A stretch of 64,000 bases of DNA from Azospirillum melinis (GTDB taxonomy: Bacteria > Pseudomonadota > Alphaproteobacteria > Azospirillales > Azospirillaceae): the NCBI RefSeq assembly GCF_013340935.1, contig NZ_WHOS01000028.1, positions 1-64,000 on the forward strand, in the 5' to 3' direction. The notes below the pieces were generated by a model, which worked only from the letters and a program-made list of their open reading frames with translations, did no database searches and had not been told where the DNA came from. A program made the position numbers and the translations under genes. Position 1 is the first letter of the stretch; every line of letters starts with the position of its first letter. Shown here piece by piece: positions 23,080 through 32,865 of this stretch.

Positions 23080-24567
23080 ATGAAGATGCCGGTGCCGGAC
23101 AGCGGGGTGATCGCCCGCCGCCGGGAGATCGTGGAGGCGTTGCGCGCCATCGTTCCCGGCGAAGGCGTGATCGTCGACGAGAACGAACTGCGCGCCTACG
23201 AGTGCGACGGGCTGACCGCCTACCGCCAGCTGCCGATGGTCGCCGTGCTGCCCAGCACGGTGGAGCAGGTGTCGCAGGTCCTCAAGACCTGCAAGGCGAT
23301 GGGGGTGAAGGTGGTGCCGCGCGGGGCAGGCACCTCGCTGTCGGGCGGCGCCCTGCCGCTGGCGGACGGTGTGCTGCTCGGCATGGGCAAGTTCAAGCGC
23401 ATCCTCGACATCGACTATGCGAATAGGTGTGTCACCGTGCAGCCGGGGGTGACCAACCTCGGCATCTCCAACGCGGTCGCGCATGAGGGCTTCTATTATG
23501 CCCCCGATCCTTCCAGCCAGATCGCCTGCACCATCGGCGGCAACATCGCCGAGAATTCCGGCGGCGTGCACTGTCTGAAATACGGACTGACCACCAACAA
23601 TGTGCTGGGGCTGGAGATGGTGCTGATGGACGGCACCATCCTGCGGCTTGGCGGCAAGCATCTGGATGCCGGCGGCTACGACCTGATGGGCATCGTCACC
23701 GGGTCGGAAGGGCTGCTCGGCGTGGTGACCGAGGTCACCGTGCGTATCCTGAAGAAGCCGGCGACCGCCCGCGCGGTGCTGCTCGGCTTCCCGACCAGCG
23801 AGCAGGGCGGCGACTGCGTGGCGGCGATCATCGCCGCCGGCATCATCCCCGGCGGCATGGAGATGATGGACCGCCCGGCCATCCATGCGGCCGAAGCCTT
23901 TGTCCATGCCGGCTATCCGCTGGATGTCGAGGCGCTGCTGATCGTCGAGCTGGACGGCCCGGCGGCAGAGGTCGACCATCTGATCGACCGGGTGGAGGCC
24001 ATCGCCCGGGACAAGGGCGCCTGTTACGCCCGCGTGTCGAAGAGCGAGGAGGAGCGGCTGGCCTTCTGGGCCGGGCGTAAGGCAGCCTTCCCGGCGGTGG
24101 GGCGGATCAGTCCCGACTATTACTGCATGGACGGCACCATTCCGCGCAAGGCGCTGCCGCTGGTGCTGCAACGGATGCAGGAGATGTCGGACCGTTGCGG
24201 CCTGCGTGTCGCCAACGTCTTCCATGCCGGCGACGGCAACCTGCACCCGCTGATCCTCTACGATGCCAACAAGCCGGGCGAGCTGGAGGCGGCGGAGGAG
24301 TTCGGCAACAACATCCTGCGCCTGTGCGTCGAGGTCGGCGGCGTGCTGACCGGCGAGCATGGCGTCGGCGTGGAAAAGCGCGACCTGATGACCGACCAGT
24401 TCGACGAGGCCGATTTGCAGCAGCAGCAGCGGCTGAAATGCGCCTTCGACCCCGACGGTCTGCTGAACCCCGGCAAGGTCTTTCCCACGCTGCACCGCTG
24501 CGCCGAGCTTGGCCGGCTGCATGTCCACCAGGGGGAACTGCGCTTCCCCGACATCCCGCGCTTCTGA
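23080..24567 (+). CDS. glcD: Glycolate oxidase, FAD-binding subunit GlcD
   Basis: This 495-residue flavoprotein oxidises glycolate (and D-lactate) to glyoxylate and passes electrons to the GlcE/GlcF partners at the membrane. The PP-loop of the FAD_binding_4 domain is at about 80-92 (VPRGAGTSLSGGALP). GCTIGGNIAENSGGVHCLKYG-type residues near 150-170 and the C-terminal FAD-oxidase block with NVFHAGDGNLHPLI and GVLTGEHGVGVEKR (His metal/substrate site) are present. AAGGA precedes the ATG. It leads a glcDEF operon with gaps of 16-17 nt. No GlcC-type regulator is in the window. Confidence 0.96.
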   Translation: MKMPVPDSGVIARRREIVEALRAIVPGEGVIVDENELRAYECDGLTAYRQLPMVAVLPSTVEQVSQVLKTCKAMGVKVVPRGAGTSLSGGALPLADGVLLGMGKFKRILDIDYANRCVTVQPGVTNLGISNAVAHEGFYYAPDPSSQIACTIGGNIAENSGGVHCLKYGLTTNNVLGLEMVLMDGTILRLGGKHLDAGGYDLMGIVTGSEGLLGVVTEVTVRILKKPATARAVLLGFPTSEQGGDCVAAIIAAGIIPGGMEMMDRPAIHAAEAFVHAGYPLDVEALLIVELDGPAAEVDHLIDRVEAIARDKGACYARVSKSEEERLAFWAGRKAAFPAVGRISPDYYCMDGTIPRKALPLVLQRMQEMSDRCGLRVANVFHAGDGNLHPLILYDANKPGELEAAEEFGNNILRLCVEVGGVLTGEHGVGVEKRDLMTDQFDEADLQQQQRLKCAFDPDGLLNPGKVFPTLHRCAELGRLHVHQGELRFPDIPRF

Positions 24568-24583
24568 GGGGCCGCCGCTCGCC

Positions 24584-25759
24584 ATGACCATCACCACCTT
24601 GAAGCCGGAAACCGCCGCGCAGGTGACCGACGCGGTGCGCTGGGCGCTGTCGGCCGGTGAGCCGCTGGAGATTCTCGGCAGTGGCAGCCGCCGCGGGCTG
24701 GGGCGCCCGGTGCAGGCCGGCCACGCGCTCGACCTGTCGGGCCTGTCCGGCGTCATCGCCTATGAGCCGGAAGAACTGGTGCTAACCGCACTGGCCGGCA
24801 CGCCCATGGCGACGATCCGCGTCCTGCTGGCGGACCGCGGGCAGCATCTGGCCTTCGAGCCCCCCGAGGGAGGGACGCTCGGCGGGCTGGTCGCCAGCGG
24901 GCTGGCCGGGCCGCGCCGCATCTCGGTGGGGTCGGCCCGCGACCATACGCTGGGGATCGCCGGGGTCAGCGGCCGGGCCGAAGCCTACAAAGGCGGCGGC
25001 AAGGTGGTGAAGAACGTCACCGGCTATGATGTGCCCAAGCTGATGACCGGGTCCTTCGGCACGCTGACCGCGCTGACCGAGATCACGGTGAAGGTGCTGC
25101 CGGCGCCGGAGGACAGCGCGACGCTGCTGCTGTCCGGGCTGGACGATGCGGCGGCGGTGGCGATGCTCGACCGCGCGCTGCGCAGCCCCTACGAGGTGTC
25201 GGGCGCCGCCCATCTGCCGGCGGGGATCGCCGCGCGGTCGGGCGTGTCCGCGGTATCGCGGGCGGGCGGGGCGGTGACGCTGGTGCGGCTGGAGGGTTTC
25301 GGCCCATCGGTTGCCGCGCGCGTCACCATGCTGCGCGAGGAGCTGCGGGCCGACGCCGTGCTGGGTCGTGACGAGTCGCTGGCGGTCTGGCGCGAGGTGC
25401 GGGACGGGGCAGGGCTGGGGGAGGGCAGCGACGCCCATCTCTGGAAACTCTCGGTTCCGCCGTCGGCCGGCCCCGCCACCGTCGAGGCCATCCGCCGGAC
25501 GCTTGACGTCGAGGTCTTCTACGACTGGGGCGGCGGGCTGGTCTGGCTGGCTGCACCACCCGACTCAGGCGCGGCGATCCGTGGCGCGCTCACCGCCGGC
25601 GGCCATGCCACGCTGGTGCGGGCGCCCGAGCCGGTGCGCGCGGCGACGGATGTGTTCCAGCCCTTGCCCGAAGCGCTGATGGCGCTCAGCCGCCGGGTCA
25701 AGGAAAGCTTCGACCCCAAGGGCATCCTCAACCCCGGCCGCATGTATGCGGGGCTGTAA
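24584..25759 (+). CDS. glcE: Glycolate oxidase, FAD-binding subunit GlcE
   Basis: This 391-residue second flavin-domain subunit of glycolate oxidase has an N-terminal FAD_binding_4 domain with LGSGSRRGLGRP (about 26-37) and the stretch FEPPEGGTLGGLVASGLAGPRR. A short C-terminal part ends in SFDPKGILNPGRM, the usual closing motif of the family. ATG 24584 lies 17 nt after glcD; an in-frame upstream frame inside glcD is not used. All three subunits are needed for activity in E. coli, and all three are intact here. Confidence 0.95.
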   Translation: MTITTLKPETAAQVTDAVRWALSAGEPLEILGSGSRRGLGRPVQAGHALDLSGLSGVIAYEPEELVLTALAGTPMATIRVLLADRGQHLAFEPPEGGTLGGLVASGLAGPRRISVGSARDHTLGIAGVSGRAEAYKGGGKVVKNVTGYDVPKLMTGSFGTLTALTEITVKVLPAPEDSATLLLSGLDDAAAVAMLDRALRSPYEVSGAAHLPAGIAARSGVSAVSRAGGAVTLVRLEGFGPSVAARVTMLREELRADAVLGRDESLAVWREVRDGAGLGEGSDAHLWKLSVPPSAGPATVEAIRRTLDVEVFYDWGGGLVWLAAPPDSGAAIRGALTAGGHATLVRAPEPVRAATDVFQPLPEALMALSRRVKESFDPKGILNPGRMYAGL

Positions 25760-25776
25760 CGGGAAGACCGATCTCG

Positions 25777-27114
25777 ATGCAAACCAACTTCTCGCTGGCC
25801 CAGCTGGCCGACGCCGCGATCCGCGACTCGGAGCAGATCCTGCGCAAATGCGTGCATTGCGGCTTCTGCACCGCGACCTGCCCGACTTATACCATCCTGG
25901 GTGACGAGCTGGACAGCCCGCGCGGCCGCATCTACCAGATCAAGGACATGCTGGAGAAGGGCGGGCCGCCGCCCGACAGCACGGTCAAGCACATCGACCG
26001 CTGCCTCTCCTGCCTGTCCTGCATGACGACCTGCCCGTCGGGCGTCCATTACATGCATCTGGTCGATCACGCCCGCGCCCATATCGAGGCGACGCACAGC
26101 CGTCCGCCGGCCGACCGGGCGGTGCGCGACCTGATCGCGCGGGTCCTGCCCAACCCGCGGCTGTTCCGCATGGCCCTGCTGGGCGCCTCGCTCGGGGCGT
26201 CCATCGGCCGGCCTTTCCGCGCGATGCTGCCCAAGCGGCTGTCCGCCATGCTGGCGCTCACCCCGTCCAGTGTCCCGGCGCCGAGCTACAGCGACCGGCC
26301 CGGCGTGCATCCGGCGGAGGGGCCGCGGAAGAAGCGGGTCGCCCTGCTGATCGGCTGCGCCCAGCAGGTGCTGGCCCCGCAGATCAACGAGGCCACCATC
26401 CGCCTGCTGACCCGGCACGGGGTCGAGGTGGTGGTGTCGAAGGGCGCCGACTGCTGCGGCGCCTTGACGCACCATATGGGCAAGGAGGATCTCGCCCACG
26501 CCGCCGCGAAGAAGACCATCGACGCCTGGACGAAAGAGATCGAGGGCGGGGGACTCGACGCCATCGTCATCAATGCGTCGGGCTGCGGCACCAGCGTGAA
26601 GGATTACGGCCACATGTTCCGCGAGGATCCCGCCTACGCCGCCAAGGCGGCACGGGTGGCCGGTCTCGCGAAGGACGTCACCGAGCTGATGGACGAGATC
26701 GGGCTGGCCCGGCCGGTGGTGGAGACCGGGCAGGCGGTCGCCTACCACTCCGCCTGCTCCATGCAGCACGGCCAGCGCATCAAGGAGCCGCCGCGCGTCC
26801 TGCTGCGCGCCGCCGGCTTCCTGATCAAGGAAATTCCGGACGCGCATCTCTGCTGCGGATCGGCCGGCACCTACAACATGTTGCAGCCGGAACTCGCGGG
26901 AGAGCTGCGGGCCCGCAAGGTCGCGGCCATCGAGAGTACCCAGGCCCAGGCGGTGGCGGCGGGCAATCTCGGCTGCATCACCCAGATTGCCGGCGGCACC
27001 GGGCTGCCGGTGGTCCATACGGTGGAACTGCTGGACTGGGCGACCGGCGGCCCGATGCCGGACGCGCTGGCCGGACGCCCGGCCTTCCGGCAAGGCGGGG
27101 TACAAGCGGCCTGA
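25777..27114 (+). CDS. glcF: Glycolate oxidase, iron-sulfur subunit GlcF
   Basis: This 445-residue protein transfers electrons from the flavin subunits to the membrane quinone pool. Two [4Fe-4S] ferredoxin motifs are visible: CVHCGFCTATCP (about 26-37) and CLSCLSCMTTCP (about 78-89). Two CCG-type domains follow, with DCCGALTHH near 228 and HLCCGSAGTYN near 365, as in heterodisulfide-reductase-like subunits. It ends the glc operon; the next gene starts 188 nt later. Confidence 0.96.
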   Translation: MQTNFSLAQLADAAIRDSEQILRKCVHCGFCTATCPTYTILGDELDSPRGRIYQIKDMLEKGGPPPDSTVKHIDRCLSCLSCMTTCPSGVHYMHLVDHARAHIEATHSRPPADRAVRDLIARVLPNPRLFRMALLGASLGASIGRPFRAMLPKRLSAMLALTPSSVPAPSYSDRPGVHPAEGPRKKRVALLIGCAQQVLAPQINEATIRLLTRHGVEVVVSKGADCCGALTHHMGKEDLAHAAAKKTIDAWTKEIEGGGLDAIVINASGCGTSVKDYGHMFREDPAYAAKAARVAGLAKDVTELMDEIGLARPVVETGQAVAYHSACSMQHGQRIKEPPRVLLRAAGFLIKEIPDAHLCCGSAGTYNMLQPELAGELRARKVAAIESTQAQAVAAGNLGCITQIAGGTGLPVVHTVELLDWATGGPMPDALAGRPAFRQGGVQAA

Positions 27115-27185
27115 CCATTGGGGCGGGGAGAAGAGGGCGTGCACGTCAGCGTGGGCGGAACCGGGGGTTTCGTACCCCCACAATT

Positions 27186-27213
27186 CTGTGTTTATCTGCG
27201 TCCATCTGTGTCA
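27186..27213. repeat. Short dispersed repeat motif, copy 1
   Basis: TTTATCTGCGTCCATCTGTG sits at 27191-27210 between glcF and pcs and is clearly AT-richer than its flanks. A degenerate second copy occurs at 46633-46661. Similar TTATCTGCGTCCATCTGTG strings recur between genes of many bacteria; that statement is from memory. A role is unknown. Confidence 0.4.
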
Positions 27214-27301
27214 GAAAATCCGCCCGCCTCACCGCCTATCGTTCCAGCCCCGCCCCGTTCAGGTCATTGCCTTGTCCTCGCCACCCACGGAAAACATCGG
27301 C

Positions 27302-28009
27302 ATGAGCGCCGCCTACGGAATCACCCACCGCCTGTCGGCCTGGGGCGTTCACATCTTCACGGCCAGCGGCGCCGTGCTGGGGCTGCTCGGCCTTCTCGCG
27401 GCGGCGGCGGGCGATGCGAAGCTGTGCCTGATGTGGCTGGGCATCGCCCTGGTCGTCGACGGCGTCGACGGCACGCTGGCCCGGCGCGTCTCGGTCAAGC
27501 AGGTGCTGCCGGGCATCGACGGCTCGGCGCTGGATCTGGTGATCGACTACCTGACCTATGTCGTGGTGCCGGCGGTGTTCATGCACCGCTTCGGCCTGCT
27601 GCCGGAGGGGTTGGTCAGCATCGCGCTGGCAGCCTGGGTGCTGCTGACGGCGCTCTACTGCTTCGCCAATGTCGGGATGAAGAGCGGCGACAATTATTTC
27701 GTCGGTTTTCCGGCGATCTGGAACGTCGTGGCCCTCTATCTCTGGCTGCTCGACCTCAATCCCTGGTTCAACGCCGCTGTGGTGGTGGCGCTGGGGCTGC
27801 TGACCTTCACCACGGTCAAGTTCCTGCATCCCTTCCGCGTCAAGGCGCTGATGGCGCTGAACATCGCAGTGACCACGGTCTGGCTGCTCTGCTGCATCGC
27901 GCTGGTGGTGCTGGAACCGGCGCGGCCCGGCTGGCTGTTCGGCCTGTGGCTGGCGACCTCGGTCTATTACGCCGCGGTCTGCGCCTGGCGGACCCTACGC
28001 GGCCCCTGA
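27302..28009 (+). CDS. pcs: Phosphatidylcholine synthase
   Basis: This 235-residue membrane enzyme condenses CDP-diacylglycerol with choline to phosphatidylcholine in one step. The CDP-alcohol phosphotransferase motif is complete: Asp56-Gly-x2-Ala60-Arg61, then Gly74-x3-Asp78-x3-Asp82. About seven hydrophobic helices fill the rest. The motif layout, length and the LTALYCFANVGMKSGDNYFVGFP segment match bacterial Pcs rather than PgsA or PssA. Host-associated alphaproteobacteria use Pcs to exploit plant choline. ATG 27302 gives normal length. It stands alone behind a 188-nt gap. Confidence 0.92.
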   Translation: MSAAYGITHRLSAWGVHIFTASGAVLGLLGLLAAAAGDAKLCLMWLGIALVVDGVDGTLARRVSVKQVLPGIDGSALDLVIDYLTYVVVPAVFMHRFGLLPEGLVSIALAAWVLLTALYCFANVGMKSGDNYFVGFPAIWNVVALYLWLLDLNPWFNAAVVVALGLLTFTTVKFLHPFRVKALMALNIAVTTVWLLCCIALVVLEPARPGWLFGLWLATSVYYAAVCAWRTLRGP

Positions 28010-28096
28010 TCGTTGAGCGGAAGGCATAGGGAACCGCTGCGGCGGATGGACGTTGCTCATGCGCAAGTCCGTCCGCTTCAGCGAAGGGGTCCTGTT

Positions 28097-29074
28097 TTGG
28101 CCGAAGGCTCCACCAAGGTCGTGCTCGCAGCGCTCGGCGGCAACCTGATGATCGCGCTGACCAAGTTCGTCGCCGCAGCGATGACCGGCAGCGCCGCCAT
28201 GTTCAGCGAGGCGATCCATTCCGTCGTCGACAGCGGCAACCAGCTTCTGCTGCTCTACGGCATCCGCCGCGCCCGCCGCCCGCCGACGCCCCAGCATCCC
28301 TTCGGCCATGGGCGCGAGGTCTATTTCTGGTCCTTCGTTGTCGCGGTCCTGCTGTTCGGCATCGGCGCCGGCCTGTCCATCTATGACGGCTGGCACGCCC
28401 TGTCCCATCCGGAGCCGGTGGAAAGCCCCTGGGTGAATTTTGCCGTTCTGGGCTTCGCCGTGCTGTTCGAGGGCTTTTCCTGGATCGTCGCGCTGCGCGA
28501 ATTCCGCCGCGGCCAGAGCGGCGTCGGCATCCTGTCCGCCGTCCACCGCTCGAAGAACCCGTCGGTCTTCGTCGTGCTGCTGGAGGACACCGCGGCGCTG
28601 ATCGGCCTGCTGCTGGCCGGCATCGGCCTGACGCTGGGCGAGGTGACCGGCAACCCGATCTTCGACGCCTACGCCTCCATCGCCATCGGCGCGGTGCTGG
28701 CGGTCGTCGCGGCGCTGCTGGCCTACGAGTCGAAGGGGCTGCTGATCGGCGAGTCGGCCGACCGCCGCGTCGTCGAGGGCATCCGTCGCATCGTCGGCGA
28801 GGAGGCGCGGGTGAAGCGCCCGCTCGACGTGCTGACCATGCATATGGGGCCGGACGACGTGCTGCTGAACCTGTCGGTCGAGTTCCAGGACAGCCTGAAC
28901 GCCCGTGAGGTGGAGGACGCCGTCTGTTCGCTGGAAAGCCGCATCCGCAGCCAATACCCAATCATCCGTCGCATCTTCGTGGAGGCCGAGTCGCTGCGTG
29001 CCCGCCGCGGCCGTGACAATGACGGAACCGCCCCGGTTCAGGGACTTCCGCCCCAGGGACTCCCGGCCGAGTGA
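28097..29074 (+). CDS. Cation diffusion facilitator family transporter
   Basis: This 325-residue inner-membrane metal/proton antiporter should export Zn, Co, Fe or Mn. Six helices lie within about 1-205. The metal-site pattern is seen in EAIHSVVDSGNQ (His and Asp of helix II) and the HPFGHGREVYFW motif after it. A cytoplasmic ferredoxin-like domain (about 205-300) follows. The N-terminal metal site resembles the CDF subgroup with HxxxD rather than the Zn-type DxxxD, so specificity is open. TTG 28097 is chosen because GAAGGGG lies 7 nt upstream; ATG 28046 is an alternative. The stop overlaps the next gene by one base. Confidence 0.88.
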   Translation: MAEGSTKVVLAALGGNLMIALTKFVAAAMTGSAAMFSEAIHSVVDSGNQLLLLYGIRRARRPPTPQHPFGHGREVYFWSFVVAVLLFGIGAGLSIYDGWHALSHPEPVESPWVNFAVLGFAVLFEGFSWIVALREFRRGQSGVGILSAVHRSKNPSVFVVLLEDTAALIGLLLAGIGLTLGEVTGNPIFDAYASIAIGAVLAVVAALLAYESKGLLIGESADRRVVEGIRRIVGEEARVKRPLDVLTMHMGPDDVLLNLSVEFQDSLNAREVEDAVCSLESRIRSQYPIIRRIFVEAESLRARRGRDNDGTAPVQGLPPQGLPAE

Positions 29075-29823
29075 TGGTGCAACCCAACGGGCACCCGGTC
29101 CGGATCGGCACCGCGGGCTGGAGCATCCCCAAGCTCTCGGCCCCCGCCTTTCCCGTTGACGGCACCCACCTGGAGCGCACCGCCCGCGTCATGCCGATGA
29201 CCGAGGTGAACAGCAGCTTCTACCGCCCGCACAAGCCGGAAACCTGGGCGCGCTGGGCGGCCTCGACCCCGCTCGGGTTCCGCTTCGCGGTGAAGCTGCC
29301 CAAGGCGATCAGCCACGAGGCCCGGCTGGTCGGCTCGGAGGCGGCACTCGACCGCTTCCTGGCCGAGGCGGGAATGCTGGGCGACCGTTTCGGCCCGCTG
29401 CTGGTGCAGCTGCCGCCCAGCCTGCGTTTCGACCGGGCGGTGGCGGAGGACTTCTTCACGTTGCTGCGCGCCCGATTCGATGGCGACGTGGTGTGCGAGC
29501 CGCGCCACGTCAGCTGGTTCACCGGCGCGGCCGAGGCAGTGCTGGTCGCCCACCGTGTTGCCCGCGTCGCCGCCGACCCCGCCCCGGTGGCGGGAGCGGG
29601 CGAGCCGGGCGGCTGGGATGGGCTGCGCTACTGGCGGCTGCACGGATCGCCGGTGATGTACCGCTCGGCCTACGAACCGGCGGTGCTGGACGCGCTGGCC
29701 GGGAGGCTGGCGGAAGAGGCGGCACTGCGGCCGGTCTGGTGCGTCTTCGACAACACCGCCGACTTCCATGCCGTCGACGACGCGCTGGCGACGATGGCGC
29801 GGCTGCAAGCGCTCCAATCCTGA
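29074..29823 (+). CDS. DUF72-family TIM-barrel protein
   Basis: This 249-residue protein of the YecE/DUF72 family shows RIGTAGWSIP at the N-terminus, EVNSSFYRPHKPETWARWA, FRFAVKLPKAISH, GPLLVQLPPSLRFD, VCEPRHVSWF and the C-terminal YWRLHGSP...VWCVFDNTADF blocks. The family has a TIM-barrel fold and no settled biochemical role. Its start overlaps the metal transporter stop (TGATG), so translation is coupled. GTG 29071 is a weaker alternative start. Confidence 0.9.
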   Translation: MVQPNGHPVRIGTAGWSIPKLSAPAFPVDGTHLERTARVMPMTEVNSSFYRPHKPETWARWAASTPLGFRFAVKLPKAISHEARLVGSEAALDRFLAEAGMLGDRFGPLLVQLPPSLRFDRAVAEDFFTLLRARFDGDVVCEPRHVSWFTGAAEAVLVAHRVARVAADPAPVAGAGEPGGWDGLRYWRLHGSPVMYRSAYEPAVLDALAGRLAEEAALRPVWCVFDNTADFHAVDDALATMARLQALQS

Positions 29824-29956
29824 AACGGCTGCCGATGATCGGCGGGAGTCTCCATTCGGGGAGCCTCCAGCACGACCGAGACAGTGCATTGTTGCACAGC
29901 TATCCTGCCACGAAACGTCCCCGAAGGCGGGGCAACGGCGTGCAGGCGGTGCGGTC

Positions 29957-32782
29957 ATGGAGTTTGTCGTCCTACTGCTGATTTTCGGCTTCATCACCCA
30001 CCGGCTCGACCGGCGGCTGAAGGTGCAGGCGGCGGAGATCGCCCTTCTGCGTGGCAGGCTGGATAAAGCTCTGGCCGGCGCCCTGTCACCGCAAGCGGCA
30101 GCGGAAGCCGCACCTGCCGAGCCATCTGCCGAGACCTCTGCCGAAACGCTGGAACCGGAAGTCGAAGCGCTTCCCGAAGCCAGAGAGATCGGAGAACCGG
30201 TCTTCGCATCGCAAGCGGAGGAGCCGGCGGCGGCCCCGAGGCCCGCTCCGCAACCCGTGGTCCCGGCGGCGACCGCGGCGGCGCGGACGGGTTGGCGCGA
30301 GCTGGAGGAATCGCTGGCCTCGCGCTGGCTGATCTGGCTCGGCGGCGGCACCATGGCGCTGGCGGCCGCCTTCTTCATCAAGCTGTCGGTCGATCACGGC
30401 TGGCTCGGGCCGTCGGTCCGCGTCGCGCTGGGGCTGCTTGCCGGTCTGGGGCTGATGGTGGGGGGCGAATGGCTGCGCCGCCGCCCGATGCAGCGCGCCG
30501 TCGCCGCCTTGCAGCCGGATTACGTGCCGCCGGCCCTGACCGCCGCCGGCCTGTTCACCGCCTTCATCAGCGTCTATGGCGGCTTCGCCCTGTTCGGCCT
30601 GTTTGCCCCGCTGGTCGCCTTCGCGCTGCTGGCCGGCCTGTCGCTGGCCGCAATCGGCCTGTCGCTGCTGCAAGGGCCGCTCATTGCCGCGCTGGGGCTG
30701 CTGGCCGGCTATGTCTCGCCCCTGCTGGTGTCCACCGGCAATCCGGACGCCTGGAGCCTGTTCGCTTATCTGCTGGCGCTGAACGGTGCCGGGATGGGGG
30801 TGGTGCTGTATCGCGGCTGGCGCTGGCTCGGCTGGGGCGCGCTGGCCGGTGCCGCGCTGTGGCCGCTCCTGTGGATGATCGATCCCTGGCGCAGCGGCGA
30901 CGAGCTGCCGACCGGCCTCTATCTGCTGCTGACCTCGGCGCTGTTCCTGGTGCCGGCGGTGCGCGGCGTGCTGGACCGGACGCTGCCGGAGCCGGCCCCC
31001 GCCACCGGCTGGCGCACGGCTTTGCCCGACTGGGTCCGGCGCAAGCAGCGCCACCCCGCCGACCGGCTGGCGATGACGGCGATGACGGTGTTCGGTGTGC
31101 TGGTCGCCACCGTCACCTGGATCGGCTCCCATGGATCGGTGTCGCTGATCGTCCTCGGGCTGTTCGCCCTGCTGGCGATGGTCGGCGGGCGGCGGACGGA
31201 GCGGATCGCCGGCGTCGCCTGGATCGCCGGATTGACCGTCCTGCTGTCGCTGGCTCCCTGGAGCCTGCCCTATGTGCCGGCCAGCCCGCCGCCGCTGAAT
31301 GCGGACGGCCAGCCGCTGATCGTCGTCGATCCGGCCGGCTATCCGGCGGCGGTCGCGCATTTCCTGTGGATTGCCGGCGGGTTCGCCGCGCTGTTCGGGA
31401 TCGGCGGCTTCATTGCGTTGTGGGACGCGCGGCGGGCGGCGCTGTGGGCGTCGATCTCGGCGCTGGTGCCGCTCGCCCTGCTGACGCTGGCCTATGCGCT
31501 GGTGGAGCCGCCGGAGACCGCCATCGGCTGGCCGGCGGCGGCGCTGGGTCTGGCGGCGCTGCTGGTCGGCGCCACCACGCCGCTGGGCCGTCACCGCCAC
31601 CGGCCGGGCGCCTCGCTGGGGCTGGCCGCCTTCGCCGCCGGCGCCACCGGCGCCATTGCGCTCGGCGCCACCATGGTCCTTCAGGAAGCGTGGCTGACCG
31701 TCGCGCTGGCGATGCAGGTTCCGGTGCTGGCGTGGCTGGAGCGGCAGCTGAACCTGCGCGAGTTGCGCGGCGTCACCCTGCTGGTGGCGGTCGCCGTGCT
31801 GGTCCGGCTGGCGATCAACCCCTCCGTGCTGGATTACGAGGGCTATGGCTGGATCGCCTACGGCTATGGCCTGCCGGCGCTGGGCTTCCTCGTGGCGGCG
31901 CGCTGGATGCGGACCGCTCCCGGCGGGAAGGGCGACGATCTGGTTGTGATGGTGCTGGAGGCCGGCGCCCTGATCTTCACCACCCTGATGCTGTCGCTGG
32001 GCATCCATCGCTGGATGGCCGGCAGCCTGCAGGAGGTGCCGTCCAGTCTGGCGGAGGTGGCGCTGCACACCCTGTCCTGGCTCGGCCTTGCCCTGCTGCT
32101 GGCGGCCGACCGGCGGTGGAGCGCGCGGACTGTCGCGGTGTGGGGCCGGCGTTTCCTGGTGCTGATGGCCGCCACAGCCGCCCTGTTCCTGCATCTGGTG
32201 GCGCTGAACCCGCTGTGGAACGACGAGTGGGTGGGGAACTGGCCGGTGGTCAACCGGCTGCTGCTGGCCTATGGCGCGCCGGCCCTACTGGGGTTGGTCT
32301 ATCTGTGGTACGACCCGCCGCCGTCGGCGCCCTTGCGCAGTGCGGCCCCGGTGCTGCCGCTGCTGCTGATCGCCACCAACCTGGCGTTGGAGATCCGCCG
32401 CGCCTTCCAGGGGCCGGTCCTGTCCGGCTACGAGATGTCGGATGCCGAATGGTACAGCTATTCGGCCGGTTTCCTGCTGTTCGCAGTGGGGATGCTGGTG
32501 GTGGGCATCCGCTTCGGCTGGGGCTGGATGCGCCATGCCGGGCTTGTTCTCGTGCTGGCCGTCGTCGCCAAGGTGTTCCTCAGCGACATGTCGGACCTGG
32601 AAGGGATGTACCGTGTCGCCTCCTTCCTCGGCCTCGGCCTCTGTCTGGTCGGCACCGGCTGGCTCTATCAGCGGCTGCTGCGGCCGCCCGCGGCCGGCGC
32701 GCCGCCGGAGCCGCCGCCCGAGTTGCCGATGGAACCGCCACTGTCACCCACAGACAATCTGTTGGACCAACGGACGCATTGA
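29957..32782 (+). CDS. Giant polytopic membrane protein, DUF2339
   Basis: This 941-residue protein has an N-terminal membrane helix, a short coiled stretch, an Ala/Glu/Pro-rich linker (about 50-110) and then more than twenty hydrophobic segments to the C-terminus. The WLIWLGGGTMALAAAFFIKLSVDHG block at the start of the membrane domain is characteristic of DUF2339. The C-terminus ends in a Pro/Glu-rich cytoplasmic-like tail. Function unknown; a transport or envelope role is likely from topology alone. ATG 29957 is chosen; residues upstream in frame are antisense-like. It stands alone, 133 nt after the DUF72 gene. Confidence 0.85.
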   Translation: MEFVVLLLIFGFITHRLDRRLKVQAAEIALLRGRLDKALAGALSPQAAAEAAPAEPSAETSAETLEPEVEALPEAREIGEPVFASQAEEPAAAPRPAPQPVVPAATAAARTGWRELEESLASRWLIWLGGGTMALAAAFFIKLSVDHGWLGPSVRVALGLLAGLGLMVGGEWLRRRPMQRAVAALQPDYVPPALTAAGLFTAFISVYGGFALFGLFAPLVAFALLAGLSLAAIGLSLLQGPLIAALGLLAGYVSPLLVSTGNPDAWSLFAYLLALNGAGMGVVLYRGWRWLGWGALAGAALWPLLWMIDPWRSGDELPTGLYLLLTSALFLVPAVRGVLDRTLPEPAPATGWRTALPDWVRRKQRHPADRLAMTAMTVFGVLVATVTWIGSHGSVSLIVLGLFALLAMVGGRRTERIAGVAWIAGLTVLLSLAPWSLPYVPASPPPLNADGQPLIVVDPAGYPAAVAHFLWIAGGFAALFGIGGFIALWDARRAALWASISALVPLALLTLAYALVEPPETAIGWPAAALGLAALLVGATTPLGRHRHRPGASLGLAAFAAGATGAIALGATMVLQEAWLTVALAMQVPVLAWLERQLNLRELRGVTLLVAVAVLVRLAINPSVLDYEGYGWIAYGYGLPALGFLVAARWMRTAPGGKGDDLVVMVLEAGALIFTTLMLSLGIHRWMAGSLQEVPSSLAEVALHTLSWLGLALLLAADRRWSARTVAVWGRRFLVLMAATAALFLHLVALNPLWNDEWVGNWPVVNRLLLAYGAPALLGLVYLWYDPPPSAPLRSAAPVLPLLLIATNLALEIRRAFQGPVLSGYEMSDAEWYSYSAGFLLFAVGMLVVGIRFGWGWMRHAGLVLVLAVVAKVFLSDMSDLEGMYRVASFLGLGLCLVGTGWLYQRLLRPPAAGAPPEPPPELPMEPPLSPTDNLLDQRTH

Positions 32783-32865
32783 CAGGCCGGACGGGGCACG
32801 CTCCCATACGGTGAAGGATGGGCCGGAGCGGAAATCCGGCCCCCGCCACCGGAGGAGCAGCGCTC

